Assembly (NCBI GenBank): GCA_903944895.1 | Contig: CAJATL010000267.1 | Coordinates: 1-53,306 of the forward strand | DNA from: an uncultured Bacteroidota bacterium | GTDB lineage: Bacteria; Bacteroidota; Bacteroidia; Bacteroidales; 4484-276 | DNA length: 53,306 nt | Direction: 5' to 3' | Shown: piece by piece, positions 1 through 10,148 of the stretch | How positions within the stretch are numbered: the first letter of the stretch is position 1 | Layout: every line of letters begins with the position of its first letter | Notes under the pieces: generated by a model | The model's database searches: none | The model's input: only the letters and a program-made list of their open reading frames with translations | Told to the model about the DNA's origin: nothing | Translations under genes and position numbers: made by a program

Positions 1-2075
1 TGGTTAATATATTCGCCTTGAACGCAACGCACCGAAAAACCGTAACCCTTAGCGACGGATCCACGACTTGCGTAAGGGCCGTCATAGTAAAGGTCGCGAA
101 ACCAGGCATAACCTACCGAGTCCGCAGTAGAACTCCAGAAGCTGCCGTTGGTGCCTATATAGCCGAATGCCCCATCGGTGAGGCGGTTACCGCCCGGAAG
201 ACCTGTAAATCCGCTACTGTTGTTTGCCCCGGTATTGGGCGAAGTCCAATGTGTGGTTCCGACTTCTTTCATATTTGCGCCGGCAACACTTTGTCCACCA
301 AGAAAAGTTGTCAGATCAGTCCACTCGGCATCAGTTGGTAAATGCCAGTTTGCAGGGCATAAGCCTTGTACTCCGGGAGTATTGGGATATTGCATCATTT
401 CATTCCATTGATACAATCCTCCATAAACATCACAATAGGCTGTGTTATTGTCATAACAGTATTTTTCAATAATACTGTTATTTGCCATTAGGGTAGTGCC
501 GGGAATCATCGTGCCTATACTCAGGTTTTCGGACATCCAGCATTGGGTTCCGATCTGAACCGTGCTGTAAGTTTTACCATCGCGGGTATCAGGGAGAGGC
601 TGGCCGCAACTCCATACCGGCATTGGTGTATCATTTACGCAACGGACACTAAAACCTAAGTACTTGTAGTAACCACCGGAATAAACCGGGGGGCCGTCGT
701 TGTACAAGCCCCGTGACCAGGCGGCAATATCCTGGCTCTCGGTAGAAGACCATAAAAGTGTGTAGCTGCCTTGTGCGTAGAAAGTCCCGTCGTTGTTGCG
801 ATAACCGGCCGGAAGGGCAGTAAAACCACTCGAATTTGTGGCGCCACCATTTGGAGCATACCACAAACCGGTGCCGGCTTCAATGGTGCCCGTTGCTTTC
901 ATTTTACCTCCAACAATATTCGTGGGTCCCAGAAATTCAGTTAGCATCGTCCATTCGGCATCTGCGGGTAAATGCCAGCCAGCCGGACATAAACCTTGCA
1001 CTCCTGGTGTAATACTATATTGCATCATTTCATCCCACTTGTAAAGGCCACCGTAAACATCGCAGTTGGATTCGCTATTATTAAAGCAATACTTTTCGAG
1101 TATGCTGTTGTTTTCCATTTCAGTTGTACCTGGTATTTTAGTGCCGATATTCAGGTTTTCGGCCATCCAGCACTGGCTACCAATCTGAACAGTAGTGTAA
1201 CTTTGTCCGTCCCGTGTATCAACCAATGCTTCCCCGCATTGCCAGGCTGGGGTGCCACAATCAGGAAAACTGATATTTGCAGAGCTATTCATCAATACAT
1301 AATAGGCGTTTCCGGGTAAAAATTCATTCAGGGTGTGGATTCCCATTCCCGGCCAGTAAAGTTTCCATCCAGCCACTTCTTTAATAACAGCCACACCAGC
1401 ATTTGCAAATAGCGTTTCAATATTTACCGGACAGCTTGATAAGACCGGTATCAGGTTCCAGCCGGCACTAAGACTGAGTGTTCTGTTCTGAATGGGTTGT
1501 CCTGAAAATTCAACATTGGTTGCCTGGCTAAATTTGGCAATGTATCCCGACTGTGAGTTCCAGTTTACCAGCGTATTAATCTGTTGTGAAGGATAATAAA
1601 TGCCTTGCTGATTGTAAAGAATTATCAATTGATTCTGTGCCGGAAGAAACAGGTTTTCAATATTCGGGTTGTCGGGAATAAGGTAGCTTGATAGTCCGCT
1701 CCAGCCTTGTGGAGCAACAACTACTTGCTGATTTGTTGTTGATCCAGCAGATTTTTCCTGGTTTTTTTGTTCTTCATCAACACTTAAATTTGCCATCAGG
1801 TTAACTGAGTTTGTTCCAGGAAGGAGGTATCCTGATTCCGGGTCAGCCCCTGATAAACCGGCACTTTTCTGTTGAGTAATAAATTCATCCGGATTACTCA
1901 ATGACCGGGTTGTATCGCTGCCTTGTATCAGGTTTCCAACATTGAAATTGTCAGGGAAATCTAGCTTGCCACCATTTCCCAAATCAAAGGTATCTTCGAT
2001 AACCGGCCTTTGCCCGAAAACATTTGCTAATGTTAGAAATACCAAAACGAAAACTGTGTAAATTACTTTTTTCAT
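1..2075 (-). CDS. Secreted FISUMP-domain protein, C-terminus beyond the window
   Basis: The frame is open from an ATG at 2075 to the window edge, giving about 691 residues with no stop. Residues 1-22 (MKKVIYTVFVLVFLTLANVFG) are a signal peptide. About residues 120-275 form the 'WSGLSS' module also found near the C-termini of three other proteins in this window. Two tandem FISUMP domains (Fibrobacter succinogenes major paralogous domain) follow at about 277-478 and 483-687. Each has the family hallmarks: DTRDG.tY.tVqIG.QCWMaENL near its start, CPaGWHLPtDaEW in the middle, and SSGFTaLPgG, FWSST and GFSVRCV at its end. The family is known from surface or exported Bacteroidetes and Fibrobacter proteins of unknown function. 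A T9SS sorting domain would be expected in the missing part, but this is inferred. The gene has its own promoter at 2134-2164. Confidence 0.85.
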   Translation of the reverse strand, partial: MKKVIYTVFVLVFLTLANVFGQRPVIEDTFDLGNGGKLDFPDNFNVGNLIQGSDTTRSLSNPDEFITQQKSAGLSGADPESGYLLPGTNSVNLMANLSVDEEQKNQEKSAGSTTNQQVVVAPQGWSGLSSYLIPDNPNIENLFLPAQNQLIILYNQQGIYYPSQQINTLVNWNSQSGYIAKFSQATNVEFSGQPIQNRTLSLSAGWNLIPVLSSCPVNIETLFANAGVAVIKEVAGWKLYWPGMGIHTLNEFLPGNAYYVLMNSSANISFPDCGTPAWQCGEALVDTRDGQSYTTVQIGSQCWMAENLNIGTKIPGTTEMENNSILEKYCFNNSESNCDVYGGLYKWDEMMQYSITPGVQGLCPAGWHLPADAEWTMLTEFLGPTNIVGGKMKATGTIEAGTGLWYAPNGGATNSSGFTALPAGYRNNDGTFYAQGSYTLLWSSTESQDIAAWSRGLYNDGPPVYSGGYYKYLGFSVRCVNDTPMPVWSCGQPLPDTRDGKTYSTVQIGTQCWMSENLSIGTMIPGTTLMANNSIIEKYCYDNNTAYCDVYGGLYQWNEMMQYPNTPGVQGLCPANWHLPTDAEWTDLTTFLGGQSVAGANMKEVGTTHWTSPNTGANNSSGFTGLPGGNRLTDGAFGYIGTNGSFWSSTADSVGYAWFRDLYYDGPYASRGSVAKGYGFSVRCVQGEYIN

Positions 2076-2133
2076 GATGATTGATAGGTAAAATGAATTA
2101 ATATTATATAAATATTTTCATATATTAATGTGT

Positions 2134-2164
2134 CAAATGTACTTCTTAACGAAAGGAAAGTCAA
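2134..2164 (-). promoter_or_regulatory. Bacteroidetes-type promoter of the FISUMP gene
   Basis: On the minus strand a TTG (complement of 2162-2164) is followed after exactly 20 nt by TACATTTG (complement of 2134-2141). This matches the Bacteroidetes -33/-7 pattern (TTTG / TAnnTTTG). The -7 box lies about 59 nt upstream of the ATG. Three other promoters in this window have the same boxes and the same spacing. Confidence 0.6.
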
Positions 2165-2173
2165 TTTTAAACC

Positions 2174-2236
2174 AACAGTTGGTAGTTAAATCTTGTTAAT
2201 TGGCAGTGTTTTGGCAATAGTTGACAATTTGGGGTA
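2174..2236 (-). promoter_or_regulatory. Three-unit 21-bp phased repeat upstream of the FISUMP promoter
   Basis: Units start at 2174, 2195 and 2216. Read on the plus strand their cores are AGTTGGTAG, ATTGGCAG and AGTTGACAA, in exact 21-bp register. The first unit starts 10 bp upstream of the -33 box. The giant paralogues have the same arrangement at 10084 and 16896. It looks like an activator binding array; the regulator is unknown. Confidence 0.5.
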
Positions 2237-2295
2237 AAATAGAATTTTATGAAAGACACAAAAATGAAGTCTCCTGGGTAACTTAGTTTGAGGTT

Positions 2296-2440
2296 GAGGT
2301 TAAGATTGAGCCTGCCTGCCTGACCGACCAGTCTGACTGACGCAGCCAGGCAGGATGTCAGGCGGGCGGGCAGGGTTAAGTATTTCCTGCTCAACCTTAA
2401 CCCTGCCTTCAGGCCATCGGCAGGCTCAGCCTTAACCTTT
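2296..2440. repeat. Nested inverted repeat in a 486-bp gene-free stretch (2076-2561)
   Basis: An outer imperfect inverted repeat pairs 2296-2316 (gaggttaag.ttgagcctgcc) with 2419-2440. Inside it, a perfect 12-bp stem pairs GGCAGGGTTAAG (2369-2380) with 2396-2407 across a 15-nt loop. The core (about 2311-2372) is rich in CCTGCC and CAGGC. No convincing gene lies here: the open frame at 2167-2394 is an artefact of this composition. It may be a dispersed intergenic repeat or small MITE-like element. Confidence 0.55.
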
Positions 2441-2502
2441 TAGGAATTCTCTGGCAAGTTATTCTTTCAGTGGCCATGTCAATGAATATTCAGTGGCTAA
2501 AA

Positions 2503-2551
2503 AGTCACCAGGTGAATTTAATAAAACCGGAGTTTTACTCATAGGGTGACT
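2503..2551 (-). terminator. Intrinsic terminator of giant gene 1
   Basis: Read on the minus strand, AGTCACCC pairs with GGTGACT across a loop containing CTCCGGTTTTA, and the stem is followed by five Ts. It starts 11 nt after the stop of giant gene 1. The second giant has a homologous hairpin with the same loop core at 10149-10197. Confidence 0.65.
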
Positions 2552-2561
2552 CATTAAAGGG

Positions 2562-5500
2562 CTATTTATTCACCGCAACCTTCACCGTACGAATTCCATT
2601 ATCAGTCATTATCTTCACACAATAAACACCACCTGCAAAGTCTGAAACATCCACCTGCAGCGTTTGGCTGTCAACCGAAGTGTTGGTATAAACCGTCTGC
2701 CCGGTAAAATTCATCATTTCAACTGCTTTGATGGTGGAGGCAGATTCGATGATAAGTATTTCTTTAGCAGGATTCGGATAAATTTTCAAATCATCACCAA
2801 CCGGATTTGAAATGCCGGTCGCCGACATTTTTACGGTATTAACTTCGGATAAACCGTTGTTTTCGAAATTTCCGGGATTCATTTCTGGGTTGTAGGTTAC
2901 TTCCAGGTTGAATGTTTCACCTGTCGAAGGACGGTATAATTGATAGTTGAGGACTTCACCGGTTTCAAAACCATCTTTTTCTGAAGAATAAGCATCGTCA
3001 CCATTCAGATTGAGGGCAAAAGGTACCGATGGATCTGTGATTTCAACTACTCCTGCACACCAGCTTTCCTGCGTAAATCCACCGATGATATCCATTGTTT
3101 GGAAAGTGCCGTTTTGAATATTAAAGGCCACCAGGTGCGATGCCGGCGTATTCATTACCGCATTCCAGGGCGTTGATAATGCCGGAATTTCTACGGGTTT
3201 ACCTGAAGAAGAATTATCGGCAGGCAGTGAATAATCAATGCTTCCGGCAGTATTCATCCTTACATAGTAGGCCTTTCCAGGTTGCACAGCTCCAATCGAA
3301 TTGATCCCGTAAATCTTCCAGTAAACACCCGAACCGGCAACTTCTTTTGCAATGGCAAAGCCGGGAACTCCCGCAAACAAACTTACGATATTATAATCCT
3401 GCTGACTGAGCACCGGGATCAGGTTCCAACCCTGGTTGAGATTAACCGTTTTGTTCACCACTTCACTTCCCCATATTGGTAATCCCGAAGCTTCGGTTAG
3501 TTTTATGATATAACCACTGTTATTATCCCAGTTTCCGATGGTATTTACCGGAATGGAGGGATAATACATACCTGTCATATTGTAAGTAATAATAAGTTTG
3601 CTGAGAACCGGAGAGAAAATGGCTTCAACATCAGGATTGGCCGGAATGATATGGCTCGAAATGCCGCTCCAGCCATTAGGAATGGAAAGTTGCTGACTTG
3701 ACTTTACAGTAGTAAAAAGAATGTCGTTTCCGTAAAAAGTACCGTTACTGGTTGTGGCGTAAGCCCTTACATGATAGTTAGTATTGGCATCCAGACCAGA
3801 AATGTTGCTGGTGAAAGAACCTGTACCAGAACCGTCGGTAGTGTGGCTGCCGGTAGCCGTAACCTCCGGGTTGGGCCAGATGCTCCAGCAAACACCGCGA
3901 GCCGTAACAGGGGCTCCGCCATCTGAAGTTACGTTTCCTCCTGAAACCGCTGTAGTGGTGGTGATAGAAGAAGGCGTGGCGGTTGAAAGGAGTGCAGGAC
4001 CGATCCCTGTAACCTGGATATCATCAACAGCCCAATACCAGGCAAATGAACCGGAATAATTCCATTTGAACTTAACCTGACTTTGTCCTGCCGCAGCAGG
4101 GATGGACTGGGAAAATGTTTCAGGGTTAGCAGTGGTGGCAGTAAAGGTATGAATGATGTTCCAGCTTACTCCGTTATTGACACTGTAAGACAATATTGCA
4201 GCCGATGTGGAAAGACTCCGGTAAAAATGTTTGAAACTCAAATTAACAGTCACATAACCGGTCAAGTCCATCATTGGGGATATCAGGTCAGCATCCTGAG
4301 TATAGTCCTGACCATATGCATCGCTGTTCAAAAAGGCATAATTCCCGGTGAGGACAGGATTATTCGCTCCATATCCTGTGATCGCCCCAAATTGCCACAC
4401 CTGCCCTTCTCCCCAGTTATCCATCTGCGACCAGCAACTGGGTTGGGAAGATGTTGCAAAACCTTCATTAAATGGCAGAGAATAGACTGGACATTCAGTA
4501 CTAAATGGAATGTCGTCACCATAAGATGTGCCAGAACTATTTGTAGCATAAGCCCTTACATGGTAAGTTGTTGCAGGTGTAAGGTCAGAGATACGGCTCT
4601 CAAACATATTGCTGCCATCACAAACATCAATGGTGTGTGATACAGTAATATCCGGATTCGCTGACAGGTCCCAACATACACCGCGGGCAGTCACTGACGC
4701 ACCTCCATCAGCAGTGATGGTTCCTCCTGTAAGAGCCATGGTTCGGGTTATGTAAGAAAGATCCTCGGTTGTAAGAGTTGGAGGAATAGGAGGTGAAGTG
4801 GTAAACGAAATATCGGTTCCATACCATGTGCCTCCACCGTTTGTTACATAAGCTCTTGCGTGATAGGTTGTATTGCCTGCCAGGCCCGTAATATTACTGA
4901 CGAATGAGCCCCCTCCGGATCCATCGATAGTACGGTTACCGTGGTCAGCAAACGGGTTTATTACAACATCCCAACATACACCTCTTGATGTGATAGACAC
5001 ATTTCCCCCAGAGGTAAGATTCCCTCCTGAAACCGCCGATGACCAGTTGACCGGATAAGGTGTTAAGGTTGATAATGATATTTCGGCAGTAACGCCTTGT
5101 ATTTGGATATCGTCTACAGCCCAGTACCATCCTACACCGGAGCTGGTATAATTCCATTTGAACCTGACCTGGTTTTGACCAGCCAGAGAAGGGATGGATT
5201 GTGAAAAAGTTTCCGGATTTCCTGTTGTTAAACTGAAGGTTTGCAACGTTATCCATGTTGATCCGTTATTGATGCTATATGCAACGGAACCTGATGATCC
5301 TGGATAAGCTCTGAAATGATGGTTGAAACTCAGCACAATTGCCGAATAATCCGATAAATCAAAAAGAGGTGAAACCAAGTCCGTATTTTGTGGATTGTTT
5401 GAGTGCAATGCACTAATAACGGCATAATCTCCGGTGAGAGCAGGTTCTCCGTAAGGTTCATACAAAAATTTGAAATCCCAAATTCCTCCGGTACCCCAAT

Positions 5501-8500
5501 TGTCATTCTGATACCAGCAATCGAGAAAATGTCCATTCGGAGCCCAAGCGTCGAACCCTTCATTAAACGGCAAGGTGACAGTTTCACATGCTGTTGTAAG
5601 GTACAGCTCGTTTCCATAAGATGTTCCAGCACTGTTTGTTGCATAGGCCCTTACATAATACGTGGTACCGTACTTCAAACCTGTGAGCGCACTCGGGAAA
5701 GTCCCGGTACCGGGACCATCATCCGAATGGCTATCTGAAATTGTCGGAGTTCCCCAAGCTTGCCAGCAAACGCCGCGTGCCGTTATGGGTGCACCACCAT
5801 CGGAGGTAATGTCCCCCCCAGAGATGGCCGTAACGTCCTTGACTGAGTATGGTGTTGAGGTGATTAGGGTTGGAGGAAGGGGCGATTCCGTGGTGAAAAC
5901 AATGTCGTTTCCATACATTATACCTGAACTATTTATTCCATAAGCCCTCACATGATAGGTTTTACCTGTTAAAATACCGGTTATGCTACTTGTAAACTGA
6001 CCTGTACCGGAGCCGTCATTTGTATGGTCGCCTGTAATATCCGGATTCACCGATACACCCCAGCATGCCCCGCGGACTGTAATAGGTGCACCCCCGTCGT
6101 TGGTAATATTTCCCCCTGAAACTGCTGTATGTCTTGTGATGTAAGAAGGTGCAGTTGTCTTAAGAAATGGGTTTAAAACAACACCTGTTATCCGGATGTC
6201 ATCAATTGCCCAGCAACTCCAACTGTAAAAATTTGAATAATTCCATTTGAATTTCACCTGGCTCCAACCTCCAACCTCCGGAATTGACAGTGAAAATACA
6301 GCAGGGTTCGTTGTATCTGTCAGAAAAGTCTGAATGACACTCCAGGTAGATCCGTTATCTGTGCTATAAGACAAGGTGCCAGTGTTCGGGACTGTCCCAC
6401 CCGGATTACTTGGGAAATAGTGGTCGAATCCCAATGTTACATCTGAGAAACCGGATAGATCAAGAAGGGGTGAAATAAGATCAGCATCTAAATGGTTATT
6501 CCCATATATCGCACCGCCAATAAAGGCGTAATTACCTGAAAGTAATGGATTATCTGATCCATATACTGTTATCTGTCCGAATTGCCAAGTCGACGGTACA
6601 TTGTAAAGGTGATCGATCTGTGTCCAGCAATTGGGTGTGGAAAGTGCTGAAAACCCTTCGTACAATGGAGGGGAAAAGCTTTCCGGACAAACCGTTGAGC
6701 AAAGAAGATCGTTCCCATACGAAGTGCCGTAACTGTTTGTGGCATATGATCTTATATGATAGATTGTGCCGGCTGTCAAACTGGTGATGTTGCTGCTGAA
6801 TACGCCGGTACCGGCACCATCGGTGGTATGGTTTCCGGCAACGGTCGGATTCTCCGATACACCCCAACATACCCCGCGGGATGTAACTGGCGAACCACCG
6901 TCAAAGGTAATGTTCCCTCCTGAAACGGCCGAAGTAAGCGTCACAGAAGAAGGTTCCAGGGTAGTAAGGATCGTAGAAACTCCTGTTACCTGGATATCAT
7001 CAATGGCCCAGAAATATCCCCATGATCCGGTATAATTCCATTTGAATTTTACCAGGTTCTGACCTGCCACAGCAGCGATTGATTGTGAAAAGATAGCTGG
7101 ATTTGTGGTAGTTTCGGTAAAGCTTTGAATGGTTGTCCAGGTCGTCCCATTGTCGATGCTATAAGACAAGGTTCCTACTGACCCTGAATAAGCATTGAAA
7201 AAATGTTTGAATTCAAGGACAACATTTGAATAATGGGATAAATCAAAAAGAGGTGAAACCAGGTCGGTATTTTGTATGTTCCCGTTTCCATATCCTTCAC
7301 TGTTTAAATATGCATAATTTCCCGTGAGCGCTGGGGGGGTGTCATTTCCTGCAATCGCACCGAATTGCCATATCTGCCCGTTGCCATGGATGTCGTTCTG
7401 TGACCAGCAATTGGGCAGAGAACTTGATGGAAATTCTTCAATGAATGGGAGTGAGTAACTGAAAGGGCATAAGGTGGTGAATGTAATATCGTTTCCGTAG
7501 GTTGTGACAATATCGGGCCGGGTAGCATAGGCTCTTACATGATAGGTTGTCCCGGAAGAAAGACCGGTCATGAATCCAAATAAATCCTTCAAACCAAATC
7601 CAAATAATATTGCAGTACTATTGCTTTCAATGGTTGGGTTCGGCGACAAACCATATGTTACGCCAATGATGTCGGAGTGCGAATAAAATTTGTGTCCTCT
7701 TGGAATAGCTGTTGTTTTTGTAATGTAAAGGGGAGCCACGGTTATTACAGTTGGCTCACCAATAGCCGGGAAAGACCCATGTATCGTATCTGAGGAAGAT
7801 TCGCAAAGGAAGGTATTGCTAAAGTTGCTGTTGAATACACCGGTTACAAAATATTTGAAATCAAAATATATTTCGTTTTGTTCGGCCCCGGGAAAATTTG
7901 TATCAACATAGGATGTGCCTGTAATAACTTCTGCATTCATTTTGACAAATGGACCAAATGTAGATTTAGCCGGATTGGGAAGACTCTCGGATCGATATAC
8001 ATTATATCCAACCAGGCCGCTGGCTGCAGGATTGCCACATGAAGGTGGCAACCAGGTTAATGTACAATAACAGCCATGCAATGAATAATCAACTGAGGTC
8101 GGTGGTAGGCAAACTCCATAAATATAGATGTTATCCACATACCAGTGAAATATATTTCCAGAATTCGCGCCATTGGCCCTGAAACGGAACTTATAAGAAA
8201 GGCCCTGTACAGCACTGATGTCGTAGTGTTTACTTGTCCAGTCAACGTTTCCGCCGTTCACAAGTTCGTCAACCTGGTGCCAGGTATTGTTGTAATACAC
8301 CTCTATCGTCATTTTTTCGTTCGAGGTCATATTACGGTCAACCAGTTTATAGTCAAAATCAAGCCAGATGGTGGCGCATGTCCATTGACTCGCATCAATG
8401 GCCGGACTCTCCATACTATAACTGTAGTTGGTACTTATTGGCGCCCAGGAGAAATCGGCTCCCGGTGCCGGATTTCCTACTCCTGTATTGTAGATCCAGT

Positions 8501-9980
8501 TGCCTTGTCCGGTTGCTCCAAATGTCCAGTTATTGAAGGCAAAACTTCCTCCGGACCAATGTTCGCAGAATAGCGTCTGATTGCCACAGCTCAATGTATC
8601 ACATTGCGGGCCTTCAGGCAGGGATGAATCAAGCGGCCCCGCAGCTCCAATAAAGAACGATAGATCATAATATGCTGTTACCTTGTAACAATATTTGCCT
8701 GCAGCGAGATTATAATCATACCATGAAAGAGAATCCGGGTAGTTGATCAGTTGTTTGATCAAATTCCATGGGCCAGCGGGTCCGCCCTGGGAACGGAATA
8801 TTTCGTATCCGATCAATCCCAAAGGAGAATCGCTGCACTGGGGTTTTTGCCAGGTCAGGTATTCCGCATCCCCGATAGCTGTAGCTGTAAGTTGGGTTGG
8901 AGGGCACAGAAAGTGCGAAACAAATGGCTGGCAGTAACTGCCTGAATTTCCACTTTCATACATAGCCTGGACACAACATGTAAAAGTCAGTCCATAAGCA
9001 ACCAGGTCGTTCGGAATCAGGAAGGCGGTATCCGTAGTAATCTGGATCACATTATTATCGAGATAAAAGAGGTAGTTGGAAAGGCAGGGATCCTGATAAA
9101 TGGTTGCTTCACTGGCCACCACACTGATGTTATCAATGCTCCAGTAGTTGATATCAAAGCTGTCGCCACCTGAAGCATGAAAGCGAATTTTGAATGTCAT
9201 GTCTGTATATGATGAAATATCAAGTGATTCGGTTGTCCATGGGATGTTGCCTCCCTGGTTGGAGTAATTTTTCAGTACATGCCACATTGAACCATCCCAC
9301 AGTTCCACAGCCATGGTGTTTTCGGTTGTGGTTGCATAATTATCGAGGAAAATATCGAAGTTCAGTTTTAACACCGGGGAATGCAGCCCTGCGAGTTCCT
9401 TGCTCGTAAGATAAACGTTATAATTTGTTGCCTGCGGCGACCAGAAGAATATCACGGAGGGTTCAGGATTACCTGACCCCTGGTTCATCTGCCAGTTGGT
9501 TCCACCCGAAGTAGTCCAGCCATTGGTGGTCAGACTTCCGCCAGACCAGTTTTCAGTAAAGATCGTTTCAGAATATAAAGGCGGGCTCCAGGTTGCCAGT
9601 AAACTTTTGTCATTAATCTGTAAGTTTGATGGAGCGGATAGTTTTTTTATCAAACCCGCATTGATGGTCATATCTCCCCCAATTGTAACTGGCCCCTGGC
9701 CCCAGGATTCGTAGCCAAACTTAATCACTGTAATTGTGTAGTTGCCGTACAATACCTCCTGGAAGGTTACTGTACCTTGCGCATCCATTGTGACCTGGTA
9801 GGAAGGATCTTCCTCGTACGTGTTATCGAGCATAATGATCGTGCCACTCGTGTTATCCCCTGAACAACTCAGGGTCACGTTGACTGTCACAGCAGCATAG
9901 CCTGTGGGAGGTATTGGCGCTGAATTTCCTGTTAAAATGATGGTAATCAGGATTATGGTAAGGTAAACTATTCTTTTCAT
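2562..9980 (-). CDS. Giant secreted adhesin-like protein 1 (T9SS cargo, 2472 aa)
   Basis: The chosen start is the ATG at 9980, which gives a clean signal peptide (MKRIVYLTIILITIILTGNSA). The longer frame from 10061 would start inside the promoter. In order: a carboxypeptidase-regulatory-like beta domain (about 22-125); two MAM/jelly-roll domains opening ENWSGGS and CEHWSGGS (about 137-290 and 472-625) separated by Fn3-like segments; then alternating units from about 745 to 2090. These are four 'choice-of-anchor J' jelly-rolls opening LPF.EgF and closing WaiDDIqvtG, and seven ~90-aa Fn3-like domains marked by VSGGNIT.DGG..vTaRGVCW and YHVRAYATNS.GT.YGND, the first degenerate. The WSGISS module (about 2100-2260), an IGGF beta domain and a T9SS type A domain (YPNPAKE to TVKVAVNK) end the protein. 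No catalytic site was recognised. A role in surface adhesion or carbohydrate binding is inferred. Confidence 0.85.
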   Translation of the reverse strand: MKRIVYLTIILITIILTGNSAPIPPTGYAAVTVNVTLSCSGDNTSGTIIMLDNTYEEDPSYQVTMDAQGTVTFQEVLYGNYTITVIKFGYESWGQGPVTIGGDMTINAGLIKKLSAPSNLQINDKSLLATWSPPLYSETIFTENWSGGSLTTNGWTTSGGTNWQMNQGSGNPEPSVIFFWSPQATNYNVYLTSKELAGLHSPVLKLNFDIFLDNYATTTENTMAVELWDGSMWHVLKNYSNQGGNIPWTTESLDISSYTDMTFKIRFHASGGDSFDINYWSIDNISVVASEATIYQDPCLSNYLFYLDNNVIQITTDTAFLIPNDLVAYGLTFTCCVQAMYESGNSGSYCQPFVSHFLCPPTQLTATAIGDAEYLTWQKPQCSDSPLGLIGYEIFRSQGGPAGPWNLIKQLINYPDSLSWYDYNLAAGKYCYKVTAYYDLSFFIGAAGPLDSSLPEGPQCDTLSCGNQTLFCEHWSGGSFAFNNWTFGATGQGNWIYNTGVGNPAPGADFSWAPISTNYSYSMESPAIDASQWTCATIWLDFDYKLVDRNMTSNEKMTIEVYYNNTWHQVDELVNGGNVDWTSKHYDISAVQGLSYKFRFRANGANSGNIFHWYVDNIYIYGVCLPPTSVDYSLHGCYCTLTWLPPSCGNPAASGLVGYNVYRSESLPNPAKSTFGPFVKMNAEVITGTSYVDTNFPGAEQNEIYFDFKYFVTGVFNSNFSNTFLCESSSDTIHGSFPAIGEPTVITVAPLYITKTTAIPRGHKFYSHSDIIGVTYGLSPNPTIESNSTAILFGFGLKDLFGFMTGLSSGTTYHVRAYATRPDIVTTYGNDITFTTLCPFSYSLPFIEEFPSSSLPNCWSQNDIHGNGQIWQFGAIAGNDTPPALTGNYAYLNSEGYGNGNIQNTDLVSPLFDLSHYSNVVLEFKHFFNAYSGSVGTLSYSIDNGTTWTTIQSFTETTTNPAIFSQSIAAVAGQNLVKFKWNYTGSWGYFWAIDDIQVTGVSTILTTLEPSSVTLTSAVSGGNITFDGGSPVTSRGVCWGVSENPTVAGNHTTDGAGTGVFSSNITSLTAGTIYHIRSYATNSYGTSYGNDLLCSTVCPESFSPPLYEGFSALSTPNCWTQIDHLYNVPSTWQFGQITVYGSDNPLLSGNYAFIGGAIYGNNHLDADLISPLLDLSGFSDVTLGFDHYFPSNPGGTVPNTGTLSYSTDNGSTWSVIQTFLTDTTNPAVFSLSIPEVGGWSQVKFKWNYSNFYSWSCWAIDDIRITGVVLNPFLKTTAPSYITRHTAVSGGNITNDGGAPITVRGACWGVSVNPDITGDHTNDGSGTGQFTSSITGILTGKTYHVRAYGINSSGIMYGNDIVFTTESPLPPTLITSTPYSVKDVTAISGGDITSDGGAPITARGVCWQAWGTPTISDSHSDDGPGTGTFPSALTGLKYGTTYYVRAYATNSAGTSYGNELYLTTACETVTLPFNEGFDAWAPNGHFLDCWYQNDNWGTGGIWDFKFLYEPYGEPALTGDYAVISALHSNNPQNTDLVSPLFDLSDYSAIVLSFNHHFRAYPGSSGSVAYSINNGSTWITLQTFSLTTGNPETFSQSIPSLAGQNQVRFKWNYTSSGVGWYWAVDDIQIQGVTAEISLSTLTPYPVNWSSAVSGGNLTSGGNVSITSRGVCWDVVINPFADHGNRTIDGSGGGSFVSNITGLAGNTTYHARAYVTNGGGTWYGTDISFTTSPPIPPTLTTEDLSYITRTMALTGGTITADGGASVTARGVCWDLSANPDITVSHTIDVCDGSNMFESRISDLTPATTYHVRAYATNSSGTSYGDDIPFSTECPVYSLPFNEGFATSSQPSCWSQMDNWGEGQVWQFGAITGYGANNPVLTGNYAFLNSDAYGQDYTQDADLISPMMDLTGYVTVNLSFKHFYRSLSTSAAILSYSVNNGVSWNIIHTFTATTANPETFSQSIPAAAGQSQVKFKWNYSGSFAWYWAVDDIQVTGIGPALLSTATPSSITTTTAVSGGNVTSDGGAPVTARGVCWSIWPNPEVTATGSHTTDGSGTGSFTSNISGLDANTNYHVRAYATTSNGTFYGNDILFTTVKSSQQLSIPNGWSGISSHIIPANPDVEAIFSPVLSKLIITYNMTGMYYPSIPVNTIGNWDNNSGYIIKLTEASGLPIWGSEVVNKTVNLNQGWNLIPVLSQQDYNIVSLFAGVPGFAIAKEVAGSGVYWKIYGINSIGAVQPGKAYYVRMNTAGSIDYSLPADNSSSGKPVEIPALSTPWNAVMNTPASHLVAFNIQNGTFQTMDIIGGFTQESWCAGVVEITDPSVPFALNLNGDDAYSSEKDGFETGEVLNYQLYRPSTGETFNLEVTYNPEMNPGNFENNGLSEVNTVKMSATGISNPVGDDLKIYPNPAKEILIIESASTIKAVEMMNFTGQTVYTNTSVDSQTLQVDVSDFAGGVYCVKIMTDNGIRTVKVAVNK

Positions 9981-10043
9981 ACAATTAATTATTTGAGTGA
10001 TTCCTATTTTCCATTTATGCTGTAAAATTTGTATTTCATGAAA

Positions 10044-10074
10044 CAAATGTAAACTATTCAATATGATAAGTCAA
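10044..10074 (-). promoter_or_regulatory. Promoter of giant gene 1
   Basis: On the minus strand TTG (complement of 10072-10074), 20 nt, then TACATTTG (complement of 10044-10051). The boxes and much of the flank are shared with the promoter of giant gene 2. The 5' leader would be about 60 nt, which supports the ATG at 9980. Confidence 0.65.
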
Positions 10075-10083
10075 GCGGGAATT

Positions 10084-10146
10084 GATAACCAGTCGGATTT
10101 CACCCATAACCAGCGGGTTTTTTCCGATAGTTGGCGGTTTTTCAAA
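10084..10146 (-). promoter_or_regulatory. Three-unit 21-bp phased repeat upstream of giant gene 1
   Basis: Three contiguous 21-nt units start at 10084, 10105 and 10126. Their plus-strand cores are GATAACCAGTCGGATTT, CATAACCAGCGGGTTTTT and GATAGTTGGCGGTTTTT; the core differences are mostly transitions. The array begins 10 bp beyond the -33 box, as at the two related promoters. Confidence 0.55.
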
Positions 10147-10148
10147 AA

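Noticed and set aside
2167-2394. 75-aa minus-strand open frame
   Set aside because: It lies in the inverted-repeat stretch and overlaps the FISUMP regulatory array; the composition is repeat-derived.
8145-8573. 142-aa plus-strand frame within giant gene 1
   Set aside because: It is antisense to a MAM domain of a well-supported gene; a similar shadow appears in giant 2 at 14306-14506, reflecting the duplication.
9981-10061. 27-residue N-terminal extension of giant protein 1
   Set aside because: It would start inside the -7/-33 region and spoil the signal peptide; the ATG at 9980 fits better.
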